A stretch of 39,994 nt of DNA from Cellulomonas sp. (GTDB lineage Bacteria > Actinomycetota > Actinomycetes > Actinomycetales > Cellulomonadaceae). The notes below the pieces were generated by a model. It was not told where the DNA came from and did no database searches. It worked only from the letters and a program-made list of their open reading frames with translations. The position numbers were made by a program, and so were the translations under genes. The stretch covers positions 1 to 39,994 of the forward strand of contig NZ_JAGIBD010000033.1 in assembly GCF_017744555.1 (NCBI RefSeq). The letters are read 5' to 3'. This document shows, piece after piece, positions 25,806-34,232 of this stretch (position 1 is the first letter of the stretch; each line of letters starts with the position of its first letter).

Positions 25806-26702
25806 ATGCGCATCTTCGTCACCGGGGCCTCGGGATGGGTCGGCTCGTCCGTCGTCGACGAGCTGCTCGCCGCCGGGCACGACGTCACCGGGCTCGCCCG
25901 CTCGGACGCCTCCGCCGCAGCCCTCGATCGGCGCGGCGTCGCCGTCCACCGCGGCGACCTCGACGACCCGGGCAGCCTGCGCGCCGCCGCCGAGGCCGCC
26001 GACGCCGTCGTCCACCTCGCGTTCAAGCACGACTTCACCGACTACGCCGGCGCCGGCCGCACCGAGCGGGCCGTGGTCGAGGCGTTCGGCGACGCGCTCG
26101 CGGGCACGGGCAAGACGTTCATGCTGGCCTCCGGGCTGGCCGGGGCCGGTCTCGGCCGACCGCTCACCGAGCGCGACCCGAGCCCGCACGTCGGCCCGGA
26201 CGCGCTGCGCGGCGGGTCCGAGGCGCTCGCCCTGTCGTTCGTCGACCGCGGCATCCGGCCCGTCGCCCTGCGGTTCGCGCCGACCGTGCACGGCGAGGGC
26301 GACCACGGCTTCGTCGCGCAGCTCGTGCGGGTCGCCCGCGAGACCGGGGTCGCGGCGTACGTCGGTGACGGGACGAGCCGATGGGCCGCCGTGCACCGCC
26401 TCGACAACGCCCGCATGGTCCGGCTCGCGCTCGACAAGGCGGCCGCCGGGTCGGCCGTCCACGGTGTCGCGGAGGAGGGCGTGCCCAGCCGTGCCATCGC
26501 CGAGGCCATCGGCCGCGGGCTCGGGCTCCCGGTCGTGTCGGTCGCCCCCGAGGACGCCCTCGCGCACTTCGGCTGGATCGGTGGCTTCTTCTCGCTCGAC
26601 GTCACCGCGTCCTCGGACGTGACCCGCGAGACGCTCGGCTGGGACCCGACCCACCCGACGCTGCTCGAGGACCTCGACGCGGGGTACTACTTCCGCGCCT
26701 GA
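25806..26702 (+). CDS. NAD(P)-binding extended SDR / epimerase-like protein
   Basis: This 298-residue protein has an N-terminal Rossmann fold with GASGWVG (residues 7-13) and a further RGDLDDPGSL loop (about 55), typical of atypical or extended short-chain dehydrogenases (NmrA/epimerase-like). The usual catalytic YxxxK is not evident: the equivalent region reads DALRGGSEALAL, where relatives have Y/RxxxE-like variants. It may therefore act on NAD(P) or small substrates in a non-classical way. The ATG at 25806 follows GGAAGGGAA. It is divergent from the tetR gene and is its most probable target. Substrate unknown. Confidence 0.85.
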   Translation: MRIFVTGASGWVGSSVVDELLAAGHDVTGLARSDASAAALDRRGVAVHRGDLDDPGSLRAAAEAADAVVHLAFKHDFTDYAGAGRTERAVVEAFGDALAGTGKTFMLASGLAGAGLGRPLTERDPSPHVGPDALRGGSEALALSFVDRGIRPVALRFAPTVHGEGDHGFVAQLVRVARETGVAAYVGDGTSRWAAVHRLDNARMVRLALDKAAAGSAVHGVAEEGVPSRAIAEAIGRGLGLPVVSVAPEDALAHFGWIGGFFSLDVTASSDVTRETLGWDPTHPTLLEDLDAGYYFRA

Positions 26703-26771
26703 GCCTGCGGCTCTGTGGCCCAGGGGCGGGTCGCAGGGCGCGCTGGACCGCTCGGGCCCGCCGCCACGAGG

Positions 26772-27392
26772 ATGCCGGTCGTGCCGTACTCCACCACGCC
26801 CGTCGTCCCGCCCGGCCGCATGTCGGCGCAGCCTCAGCCGACGCTCGTCGCCGGTGACCTCGTGCTGCGCCCCTGGACGCCCGAGGACTGGCCGGTGGTC
26901 GTCGCCGCGCACGCCGACCCGGCGATCCGGTACTGGCACACGCGCGCCCTGACCGAGCAGGCGGAGGCCGCCGAATGGATCGCGCAGCGCAGCGGGGCGT
27001 GGGCCGAGGAGACCGGGGCCGAGTGGGTCGTCGAGGACGAGTCGGGCGTCGTCGGCCGGGTGGCCGTGTACCACCTGGACCTGCACGACGGCGTCGGTGA
27101 GATCGGCTACTGGGTGCTGCCGGAGGCCCGCGGCCGAGGGGTCGCGGCGCGGGCCGCGGCGGCGGGGATCGACTGGGCGTTCGGCGAGCTCGGCATCGAG
27201 CGGGTGCAGCTCGAGCACTCCGCTCTCAACACCGCGTCGTGCCGGGTCGCGCAGCGCCTCGACATGTCGCTGGAGGGCGTCCTGCGAGCGCACCTCCTGC
27301 ACTTCGACGGCCGCCACGACGCACACCTGCACGGGCGCCTGGCGCCGGGCGTACGGCCGGTCGACCACGCCGACCCGAACTCGGTGACCTAG
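26772..27392 (+). CDS. GNAT family N-acetyltransferase (RimJ/RimL-like)
   Basis: This protein of about 206 residues has a GNAT fold of the RimJ/RimL group. The N-terminal TLVAGDLVLRPWTPEDWPVV strand-helix is followed by the acetyl-CoA-binding region GYWVLPEARGRGVAARAAAAGIDWAF (motif A, RGRGVA) and the C-terminal LEHSALNTASCRVAQRLDM. It should transfer an acetyl group from acetyl-CoA to an amine on a protein, amino acid or drug. The start is uncertain: ATG 26772, GTG 26781 (better spaced from GAGG) or ATG 26820 are all in frame. Its TAG overlaps the stop of the convergent RDD gene within CTAG. Confidence 0.88.
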   Translation: MPVVPYSTTPVVPPGRMSAQPQPTLVAGDLVLRPWTPEDWPVVVAAHADPAIRYWHTRALTEQAEAAEWIAQRSGAWAEETGAEWVVEDESGVVGRVAVYHLDLHDGVGEIGYWVLPEARGRGVAARAAAAGIDWAFGELGIERVQLEHSALNTASCRVAQRLDMSLEGVLRAHLLHFDGRHDAHLHGRLAPGVRPVDHADPNSVT

Positions 27393-28387
27393 CCCTCGAT
27401 GAGGGGTGCCTGCTCGTCCGGCCCTTCGGGGCCGCCGAGCGTGCACAGCCACGAGGACGTCCCGCCCGCCTCGGACGTGAGGCGCACGACCCAGCCCGAA
27501 CCGGCGTCTGCCGTCACGTCGTGGGGGATCGTCAGCTCCGGCACCTCGTGGACGTCGTCCGTGCGGGCGACGCCGTCGCGGAACGTCACGGTCCGGTGCC
27601 AGACCTCGTGATCGTCGCGGTCTCGCAGCGAGACGCCGAGCCGGGTGCCGTCCGCGGGAGCAGCAGCCGACGCGGAGGTCCACGTGAGAACGGTCTGGGG
27701 ATGCATCGTCGACAGGCGGCGGATCCCTAGCCGGCTCACCCAGACGTCACCGGGCACGCGCAGCGCGACCGTCTCGATGCCGCCGAGCCTGTCCGCGAGA
27801 CCGCACGAGACCGTGGTCGTGCCCGTCTCGGAGACGGTCGGTGAGACGACCAGTGCGAGCGCGAACGCGGAGGCGACCGCTGCGATCAGCCGGACCGGGA
27901 CGTCCACGTGCCCCCGCACGACGACGGTCGACGCGAGGGTGTCGGCGAAGGTCTGCCGCCGGGCGTTCCACAGCGGCCGCAACCAGCCGATCAGCAGGAT
28001 CCAGTCGAGGACGTGCAGCACCTCGCGGCCTGCCGTGCGCAGCAACCCCGCCGGCTCGTGGTCCGACTCCCGCACCACACGGATGCCGACGACGGACTTG
28101 CCGGGCGTCACGCCGGTGAAGGCCTGCAGCAGCAGCACGACACTCACCGCCCCGGCCGTCCACCAGGAGAACGTGCCTGCCGGCTCCACGACGTCGATGC
28201 CGTTCAGGAGGGCAGGGGTCAGCAGGAACGGGACGGGCACGGGCGACCCGGTCGCGAGCCACGCGACGGCTGCCACGAGCGCGCCGTCCAGCAGCGACCC
28301 GAGGGCCCGCCGCCACCAGGGGGCGTAGGCGACCGACGGGACCGCGTCCCGGACTGGCGGCGCGACGGGCGCGTCGGCGAGCGTCAT
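27389..28387 (-). CDS. RDD-family membrane protein with extracytoplasmic C-terminal domain
   Basis: This 332-residue protein has an RDD-type N-terminal half: the RALGSLLDG segment (about residues 26-35, with an RALGSLLD core in place of the usual R-D-D), a first helix near 36-50, a second (TAGAVSVVLLLQAFTGV, about 77-93) followed by TPGKSVVGIRVV (about 94-105), and a third (about 166-182). The C-terminal half (about 190-332) is a hydrophilic, probably beta-rich domain, which is unusual for small RDD proteins. RDD proteins are often linked to ion or solute exchange; function here is unknown. AGGA precedes the ATG by 7 nt. It begins 18 nt after the ABC ATPase gene and is probably the last gene of the hydrogenase operon. 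Confidence 0.8.
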   Translation of the reverse strand: MTLADAPVAPPVRDAVPSVAYAPWWRRALGSLLDGALVAAVAWLATGSPVPVPFLLTPALLNGIDVVEPAGTFSWWTAGAVSVVLLLQAFTGVTPGKSVVGIRVVRESDHEPAGLLRTAGREVLHVLDWILLIGWLRPLWNARRQTFADTLASTVVVRGHVDVPVRLIAAVASAFALALVVSPTVSETGTTTVSCGLADRLGGIETVALRVPGDVWVSRLGIRRLSTMHPQTVLTWTSASAAAPADGTRLGVSLRDRDDHEVWHRTVTFRDGVARTDDVHEVPELTIPHDVTADAGSGWVVRLTSEAGGTSSWLCTLGGPEGPDEQAPLIEG

Positions 28388-28405
28388 GCGCGCATCCTGC
28401 CAACG

Positions 28406-29092
28406 TCACGCGGGCCGCACGGGCGATTCGCCCGAAGATGACCCGGACGAGCGGACGGCGGGCGTCGAACGATGCGCCGACTCGGCGCTCATGGGTTGCT
28501 CCGGCGTTCCCTCGCCCGACCCCAGCCGGACCACCGTCGCGCCGAGCCGGGCGGTGTCGTCGAGGTCGTGCGTCACGAGCAGCACCGACCGGCCCGCGCA
28601 CGCCTCGGCCACCCAGGCGAGCACGCCGGGCCGGCCGTCGGCGTCGATGCCGGTGAACGGCTCGTCGAGCACCACGAGCGTCGCGTCGGTGAGCAGCGCG
28701 CGGGCGATCGCGACGCGGCGGCGCTGCCCGCCGGACAGTGCCCGTACGGGCAGCGTCAGGGCGTCGGCCGTGAGCCCGAGGGCCCGCAGCTCGCCCGCGA
28801 CGACCGCGGCGGGCACCTCGCGCGGCAGCACGAGCCGCACGTTGGCGACCGCGTCGAGGTGCTCGCACAGCCGGTCCTCCTGGAACACGGCCGCCCGGCG
28901 GTGGCCGGCGAGCCCGGTGACGGAGCCCGCCTGCGGTGCGATGAGGCCGAGCAGCACCCGCCCGAGGGTCGTCTTGCCGGAGCCGTTCGGACCGGTCACG
29001 GCGACGACGCCGTCGCGCGGCAGGCACAGGTCGACGCCGTCGAGCACCACCCGGCCGCCGAGCGAGACGGTCAACCCGCGGACGAAGATCAT
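28406..29092 (-). CDS. ABC importer ATP-binding protein (SsuB/TauB-like)
   Basis: This 228-residue ATPase has Walker A GPNGSGKTT (about residue 34), signature LSGGQRRR (about 122), Walker B LVVLDEPFTGID (about 143) and switch histidine in LLVTHDLDD. The AVFQEDRLCEHLDAVANV segment after the Q-loop (with QEDRLLPW-like spacing) is typical of nitrate/sulfonate/taurine importer ATPases. The C-terminal 35 residues are a low-complexity Ser/Pro-rich tail. Its ATG at 29092 overlaps the permease stop by 4 nt. With the permease and lipoprotein it forms a complete importer, encoded directly downstream of the hydrogenase. Substrate unknown. Confidence 0.92.
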   Translation of the reverse strand: MIFVRGLTVSLGGRVVLDGVDLCLPRDGVVAVTGPNGSGKTTLGRVLLGLIAPQAGSVTGLAGHRRAAVFQEDRLCEHLDAVANVRLVLPREVPAAVVAGELRALGLTADALTLPVRALSGGQRRRVAIARALLTDATLVVLDEPFTGIDADGRPGVLAWVAEACAGRSVLLVTHDLDDTARLGATVVRLGSGEGTPEQPMSAESAHRSTPAVRSSGSSSGESPVRPA

Positions 29093-29886
29093 CGCGGCAC
29101 CGCCTCGGCCGGGCGGGACGCGGCGTGCGCCGACGGCACCCGCCGCAGCAGGGCCGCCACCACCTTCTCGACGCCCAGGCTGAGCGCCACCACCACCGCG
29201 GTCCACACGAACAGGTCCGCGCTCTCCAACAGCACCTTCGCGTCGTACAGCCGCTCGCCGATGCTGCCGCCGGGCAGGCCGATGACCTCGGCCGCGACGC
29301 CGCTCTTCCACGCGAGCCCGATGCCGACCTGGCACGCCGCGGCGAAGAACGGCAGCACGGCGGGCACGTCGACCGCGGGCAGGCGGCGCAGCAGCGGGAC
29401 GTCGAACACCGCGGCCACCTCCAGCATCGCGGGGTCGCGCTGCCGGACGCCTTCGAGCACGGCCGCGTACGTGACGGGCAGGACCATCAGCGCGCTCACG
29501 ACGACCGCCAGGCGGCTGCTGTCGACCCAGATGAGCACCAGGATGATGAAGCTCACGACGGGCGTGGCGCGGACCGCCCCGACGAGCGGGGACAGCAGCG
29601 CGTCGACGGCCCGCCACCGGGCCGCCGCGACGGCGGTCACGGTACCCAGCACCGTCCCGAGGACGAACCCCGCGAGGATCCGCACGAGCGAGAACACGAC
29701 CGTCTCCCAGAACCCCGGGGTGACGGCGAGCTCGACGAACCGTGCGCCGACCTCCGCGGGCGAGGGCAGCAGGAGCCGCTGACCCACGGCCAGCGCCGCG
29801 AGCCACCAGACGACCAGCCAGAACGCCCCCACCAGCACGGGGCGGGCGACCGACCTAGCCGTCGACGCCGTAGTAGAAGTCGTCAC
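29089..29886 (-). CDS. ABC importer permease (SsuC/TauC-like)
   Basis: This 265-residue BPD_transp_1 permease has six hydrophobic segments and the EAA-type loop (PAVLPFFAAACQVGIGLAWKSGVAAEVIG, about 195-223), which contacts the ATPase. The LLPSPAEVGARFVEL stretch near residue 40 is characteristic of SsuC/TauC/NrtB permeases. The GTG at 29886 lies inside the end of the lipoprotein gene (32-nt overlap) and has GGAGGA 10 nt upstream; a GTG farther in (29838) is a weaker choice. The stop overlaps the ATPase start (ATGA), so translation is coupled. Confidence 0.9.
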   Translation of the reverse strand: MTTSTTASTARSVARPVLVGAFWLVVWWLAALAVGQRLLLPSPAEVGARFVELAVTPGFWETVVFSLVRILAGFVLGTVLGTVTAVAAARWRAVDALLSPLVGAVRATPVVSFIILVLIWVDSSRLAVVVSALMVLPVTYAAVLEGVRQRDPAMLEVAAVFDVPLLRRLPAVDVPAVLPFFAAACQVGIGLAWKSGVAAEVIGLPGGSIGERLYDAKVLLESADLFVWTAVVVALSLGVEKVVAALLRRVPSAHAASRPAEAVPR

Positions 29887-30898
29887 CGGGCAGCGCTCCT
29901 CCGACCGTCGCCGGGTCCGCGTCGTGCAGCACGTCGAGGTACCCCTCGAGCGCGTCCCGCATCGCGGAGCCGTCCAGGTAGGTGATGTGCGACGCCGGGA
30001 TGGCGGCGGTCGCGACCTTCGCCGCGGGGACGACGCCCGCCGCGGCGATGAGCGCACCGGCGTCGTCCGGGTGCGCGTTCGTGAACTCCACGGACGCGGC
30101 GTAGTCGTCGAGGAACTCGGCGAACGCGTCCGGGTGCTCCGCGGCGAACGCGGCGCGCACGACGGCGACCCCCATGACGAGCTCCGAGCCGGGCGTGACC
30201 TTGCGCCACTCGTCCGTGAGGTCGAGCGCGGTGCGCGCCCCCGGGATCTGCGCCTCGGCGACGGTGACGAACGGCTGCGGCAGGACGGCGACGGCGGACG
30301 GGTCCGCGGCGAGCTGGGCGGCGACCTGCGTCGGCTCGCTCAGGTACTCGACGTGGAGGTCAGCGGCCGGGTCGAGCCCGTTCTCGGAGAGAAGGTGGTC
30401 GAGGACCAGCTGGGGCGTGGTGCCCTTGCCGGAGCTGTAGACGGTGCGTCCGCGCAGGTCGGCGAGCGAGTGCACGGTCTCGCCGACCTCGACGACCTGC
30501 AGCACGCCGAGCGTGTTGACGGCCGCGACCTGCACGGCGGCGGGCGTCGCCTTCGTCTTGGCGTACAGCACGGCGGCCAGGTTGGACGGGACCATCGCGA
30601 CGTCGACGTCGCCGTGCAGCACCTGGGGGACGACCTCGTCGGGCGTGCCGTACACGGTCACCTGGTAGTCGTGCCGCGCGGTGCCCTGGGTGGCGGTGTC
30701 CATGAGCTCGACGAGGCCCATCGTCGTCGGGCCCTTGAGGGAGGCGATCCGGAACGTGGTGCGCTCGGCGGCCGTGGCCGTCGGCGAGGCCGTCGTGGGG
30801 CTCGGGGTCGCGGCGGTGCCCGCAGCGGTGCCGGCGCAGCCGGACAGGAGGGCCGCGACCGCGAGGGCGGCGACGAGCAGACGGGGACGCACGGTCAC
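29855..30898 (-). CDS. ABC importer substrate-binding lipoprotein (NMT1/SsuA/TauA-like)
   Basis: This 347-residue secreted lipoprotein has a signal peptide with lipobox LLSGC (Cys21), a Thr/Ala/Pro-rich linker to about residue 45, and a periplasmic-binding-protein type 2 fold. Motifs typical of the NMT1/SsuA group are FRIASLKGPTTMGLVEL, LHGDVDVAMVPSNLAAVLYAK, LRGRTVYSSGKGTTPQLVLDHLL and SEPTQVAAQLAADPSAVAVLPQPF. Related proteins bind taurine, alkanesulfonates, nitrate, bicarbonate or thiamine precursors, and I cannot say which applies. The GTG at 30898 overlaps the hydrogenase stop (GTGA), and its GGAGG ribosome site lies inside the last codons of that gene, so its synthesis is tied to that of the hydrogenase. 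Confidence 0.9.
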   Translation of the reverse strand: MTVRPRLLVAALAVAALLSGCAGTAAGTAATPSPTTASPTATAAERTTFRIASLKGPTTMGLVELMDTATQGTARHDYQVTVYGTPDEVVPQVLHGDVDVAMVPSNLAAVLYAKTKATPAAVQVAAVNTLGVLQVVEVGETVHSLADLRGRTVYSSGKGTTPQLVLDHLLSENGLDPAADLHVEYLSEPTQVAAQLAADPSAVAVLPQPFVTVAEAQIPGARTALDLTDEWRKVTPGSELVMGVAVVRAAFAAEHPDAFAEFLDDYAASVEFTNAHPDDAGALIAAAGVVPAAKVATAAIPASHITYLDGSAMRDALEGYLDVLHDADPATVGGALPGDDFYYGVDG

Positions 30899-33800
30899 GG
30901 GGTACCTCCGGTGGTGGTGTGCTCCGCCGTGCGGAACGGGGCGTAGGACGTGTGCAGCAGCCGGTGCGCGAGCGGGGAGTTCGGCTCGCCGTAGTACTCG
31001 TCGTAGAGGCGCAGGATGTCGGGGTTCTCCTGGGAGCGACGCATCGGCGCGGTGCGGTCGATGTCCACCAGCACCTGCTGCCGCGCGGTCGTCTCGAGCG
31101 CGTCCTGCGGCACGGGGTGACCGGCACCGTTGACGCACCCGCCGGGGCACGCCATGACCTCGATGAGGTCGTACCCGACGTCCTCGCCGTCGCGGATCCG
31201 GCGGGCGAGGGCGTCGACGTTGTTCAGACCGCTGATCACCGCGACCCGGACGGTGGTGCCGCCCGCGTCGACCGTCGCCTCCTTGACGCCCTCCAGGCCG
31301 CGGACCGCGTGCACGTCGAGGTCGACGAGCGGCTCGCCGGTCAGCTTCTCGACCGCCATCCGCAGCGCGGCCTCCGCGACACCGCCGGACGCGCCGAACA
31401 GCACGCCGGCGCCGCTGACCCGGGAGTACGGCTCGTCGAAGTCCGCCGGCTCGACGTCCTCGGGGCCCAGGTGCAGCATCTCGACCATCTCGAGGAACTC
31501 GGTGGTGGTCAGCACGGCGTCGACGTCGCGGACCCCGTCGGGCGCGAACTCCGGCCGGGCCGCCTCGTACTTCTTCGCGAGGCACGGCACGATCGACACG
31601 GTGTAGAGCGCCGGCACCGGGATCCCGGTCAGCTCCGCGAAGTGGTGCTTCACGGTGGTGCCCATCATCTGCTGCGGCGACTTGCAGCTCGACAGGTGCG
31701 GGATGAGCTCGGGGAACCGGCGCTCGACGAGGTTGACCCAGCCGGGGCAGCACGACGTGAACTGCGGGAGCCGTTCGCCGCTGCCGACCCGCCCGAGGAA
31801 CTCGGTGGTCTCCTCGAGGATCGTCAGGTCGGCCGCGAACGCGAAGTCGAAGACCTTGTCGAACCCGACCCGGCGCATCAGCCCGGCGATGAACGGCGAC
31901 GCCTGCTCCGGCGCGAGCCCGTACTTGTCGGCGATCACGCTGCGCACCGCGGGTGCGACGAACCCGACGACGACCTTGTCGGGGTCGTTCATCGCGGAGA
32001 ACACCCCGCCGCGCTCGCGGACGTAGTCGAGCGCGCCGCACGGGCAGGCCCGCACGCACTGGCCGCAGGACACGCAGTCGGTGAGGCCGAGCGGCTGGTC
32101 GTTGCGGGTGCCGACGGTCAGCCGGCCGTTCTCGAACTGGTAGGCCAGCACGTCGACGCCCTCGACCTGCGCGCACGCCGCGACGCAGCGGCCGCACGAG
32201 ATGCACTTGTTGTGGTCGCGGACGATGAACGGGTGGTCCTGCTCGATCGGCGTGTACGGCCGGACGTGCAGCGGCGGCAGGAACACCACCTGGTGCTCGG
32301 TGGCGGCGTCCCGCAGCGCGCAGTGGTTCTGCTTGGAGCAGCCGCACTCCAGGCACCGGGCCGCCTCGGCGCGGGCCTGCTCCGCCGTGAGGCCGAGCTC
32401 CACCTCGACGAAGCTGTCGACCCGCTCCTTCGGCGGCAGCGCCGGCATCACCGCGCGGCGCGCCCGCGGCTGGAGCTCGAACTCGTCGCGCGGCAGGTCC
32501 TCGAGGGTGCCGCGGCTGCATGTGTAGTCCTCGTGCGACGGGCTCACGGTGCCCGTGCGGACCAGCTCGTCGATCGCCTGCGCGGCGCGCCGCCCGGCCG
32601 CGATCGCCTGGATGACCGTCGCGGGCCCGGTCACGCAGTCGCCGCCGGCGAACACGTTGCTCGCCGAGCTCTGCATGGTGCGGCCGTCGACGTCGACGTC
32701 GCCCCACTTGTTGAGCCGGACGGGCAGGTCGTCCCAGAGGAACCCCGTGTCGGTGGTCTGGCCGATCGCGCCGATCACGGTGTCCGCGTCGATCGTGAAG
32801 TCCGAGCCCTCGACGACGACGGGCCGCCGGCGGCCGGAGCGGTCGGGCTCGCCGAGCTCCATGCGGGTGCAGTGCAGCTGGAGGCGGCCGTCCTCGGCGG
32901 TGATCCGGGTGGGGGCCGCGAGGAACACCATCTCGACGCCCTCGTGCAGCGCCTCCTCGATCTCGAGCGGCTCGGCCGGCATCTCGTCGCGCGTGCGCCG
33001 GTAGACGAGCTTCACGTCGCGCGCGCCCTTGCGCAGGGCGGTCCGCACGCAGTCGATCGCGGTGTTGCCGCCGCCGACCACGACCACGGTGTCGCCGACC
33101 GGGTCGTCCTTGCCCTTGACGACACCCCGCAGCCAGCTGATGCCCAGGTGCACGTTCGGCAGGTGCTCGCCGTCGAGGTGCATCGGCGTCGCGCGCCAGG
33201 ACCCGACGGCCAGGTAGACGGCGTCGTACTCCTTGCGCAGCTCGTCGAGCCGCAGGTGGGTGCCGAGGGCCTTCCCGGTGACGATCTCGACGCCGATCGC
33301 CCGCATGAACGCGATCTCGTCGTCGAGCGTCGCCTTCGGCAGCCGGTACTCGGGGATGCCGTAGCGCATCATGCCGCCGGGCTGGTCCTGCTTCTCGAAC
33401 ACGGTGACGCGGTGGCCGGCGATCGTCGCGTAGTACGCGGCGGACAGGCCCGACGGGCCGGCGCCGACGACCGCGACCCGCTTCCCGCTCGGGTCGGCCA
33501 GGCGCGGGGTCCACGGCTCGTCCTGCGCCCGGTCCCAGTCCGCGACGAACCGCTTGACGTGGTTGATCGCCACCGGCTCGTCGACCAGGTTGCGCCGGCA
33601 CTCCGACTCGCACGGGTGCGGGCACACCCGGCCGCACGCCGACGGGAACGGGTTGCGGTCCTTGATGACCCGGATCGCGGCCTCGAAGTTCCCCGTGGCG
33701 ACGTGGTTCAGGTAGGTCTGGATGTCGATGTTCGCCGGGCACGTCTGCACGCACGGTGCGACGCAGTCGGCGTTGTGGTCGCACAGCAGCTGCTCCAGGC

Positions 33801-34086
33801 GGACGGCGCGGTACTCGCGCAGCCGCTCGCTGGTGGTCGTGACGGCCATGCCCTCGGTCACCGGGGTGATGCAGGCCTTGACGTCCCGGGTCGTCTCACC
33901 ACCCAGCTCGACGACGCACAGGCCGCAGCTCCCGTTCGCGCGCTCCAGCCGGCCGTCGTGGCACAGCGACGGCACCTCGACGCCTTCCGCCGTGAGCGCC
34001 TGGAGCAGCGTCGCGCCCTCGCGCAGCTGCATCGGCCGGCCGTCGACAGTGACGTTGACGCGCCGGGACTGTCCCACCTCGTGCAC
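30895..34086 (-). CDS. [FeFe]-hydrogenase fused to a GltD-type FAD/NAD(P)H oxidoreductase
   Basis: This 1063-residue fusion should exchange electrons between NAD(P)H and H2/H+. Order: 2Fe-2S ferredoxin domain (about 8-80; Cys42, 54, 57, 72); GltD-like cysteine groups (Cys108/112/116 and 151/155/159/163); FAD motif VAVVGAGPSGLSAA (about 204); NAD(P)H motif VVVVGGGNTAIDCVRTA (about 334); a linker with CLECGC (578-583); two 4Fe-4S ferredoxin motifs (Cys628/631/634/638 and 671/674/677/681); and a complete H-cluster domain with TSCCPGW (Cys779/780), VPCLAKKYE (Cys835) and MACPGGC (Cys980/984). All four H-cluster ligands and the proton-relay Cys are present. A small-subunit-like C-terminal tail follows. 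GGGAGG precedes the GTG at 34086 by 5 nt. A DosR-like promoter lies upstream. Maturation genes hydE/F/G are not here. Confidence 0.93.
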   Translation of the reverse strand: MHEVGQSRRVNVTVDGRPMQLREGATLLQALTAEGVEVPSLCHDGRLERANGSCGLCVVELGGETTRDVKACITPVTEGMAVTTTSERLREYRAVRLEQLLCDHNADCVAPCVQTCPANIDIQTYLNHVATGNFEAAIRVIKDRNPFPSACGRVCPHPCESECRRNLVDEPVAINHVKRFVADWDRAQDEPWTPRLADPSGKRVAVVGAGPSGLSAAYYATIAGHRVTVFEKQDQPGGMMRYGIPEYRLPKATLDDEIAFMRAIGVEIVTGKALGTHLRLDELRKEYDAVYLAVGSWRATPMHLDGEHLPNVHLGISWLRGVVKGKDDPVGDTVVVVGGGNTAIDCVRTALRKGARDVKLVYRRTRDEMPAEPLEIEEALHEGVEMVFLAAPTRITAEDGRLQLHCTRMELGEPDRSGRRRPVVVEGSDFTIDADTVIGAIGQTTDTGFLWDDLPVRLNKWGDVDVDGRTMQSSASNVFAGGDCVTGPATVIQAIAAGRRAAQAIDELVRTGTVSPSHEDYTCSRGTLEDLPRDEFELQPRARRAVMPALPPKERVDSFVEVELGLTAEQARAEAARCLECGCSKQNHCALRDAATEHQVVFLPPLHVRPYTPIEQDHPFIVRDHNKCISCGRCVAACAQVEGVDVLAYQFENGRLTVGTRNDQPLGLTDCVSCGQCVRACPCGALDYVRERGGVFSAMNDPDKVVVGFVAPAVRSVIADKYGLAPEQASPFIAGLMRRVGFDKVFDFAFAADLTILEETTEFLGRVGSGERLPQFTSCCPGWVNLVERRFPELIPHLSSCKSPQQMMGTTVKHHFAELTGIPVPALYTVSIVPCLAKKYEAARPEFAPDGVRDVDAVLTTTEFLEMVEMLHLGPEDVEPADFDEPYSRVSGAGVLFGASGGVAEAALRMAVEKLTGEPLVDLDVHAVRGLEGVKEATVDAGGTTVRVAVISGLNNVDALARRIRDGEDVGYDLIEVMACPGGCVNGAGHPVPQDALETTARQQVLVDIDRTAPMRRSQENPDILRLYDEYYGEPNSPLAHRLLHTSYAPFRTAEHTTTGGTP

Positions 34087-34188
34087 GACGACCTCCCACG
34101 GTTCGTGGGGCCCCTTGTCGCGGCGGGCGCGACCCGCGTCCGAAGGACCGGGCGATGCGTCGAACGCCGTCGTTGGCCCTCGATGCCG

Positions 34189-34232
34189 ACGCTAGGGCCC
34201 TGTGAGGGGGGTCACGTCGGGACCTCCGACCT
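34189..34232 (-). promoter_or_regulatory. DosR/DevR-like box and -10 of the hydrogenase operon
   Basis: On the minus strand AGGTCGGAGGTCCC (34219-34232) is followed after exactly 24 bp by the -10 TAGCGT (34189-34194). Predicted transcription starts near 34182, giving a leader of about 95 nt to the GTG at 34086. The PFOR promoter has the same 24-bp spacing. Confidence 0.7.
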
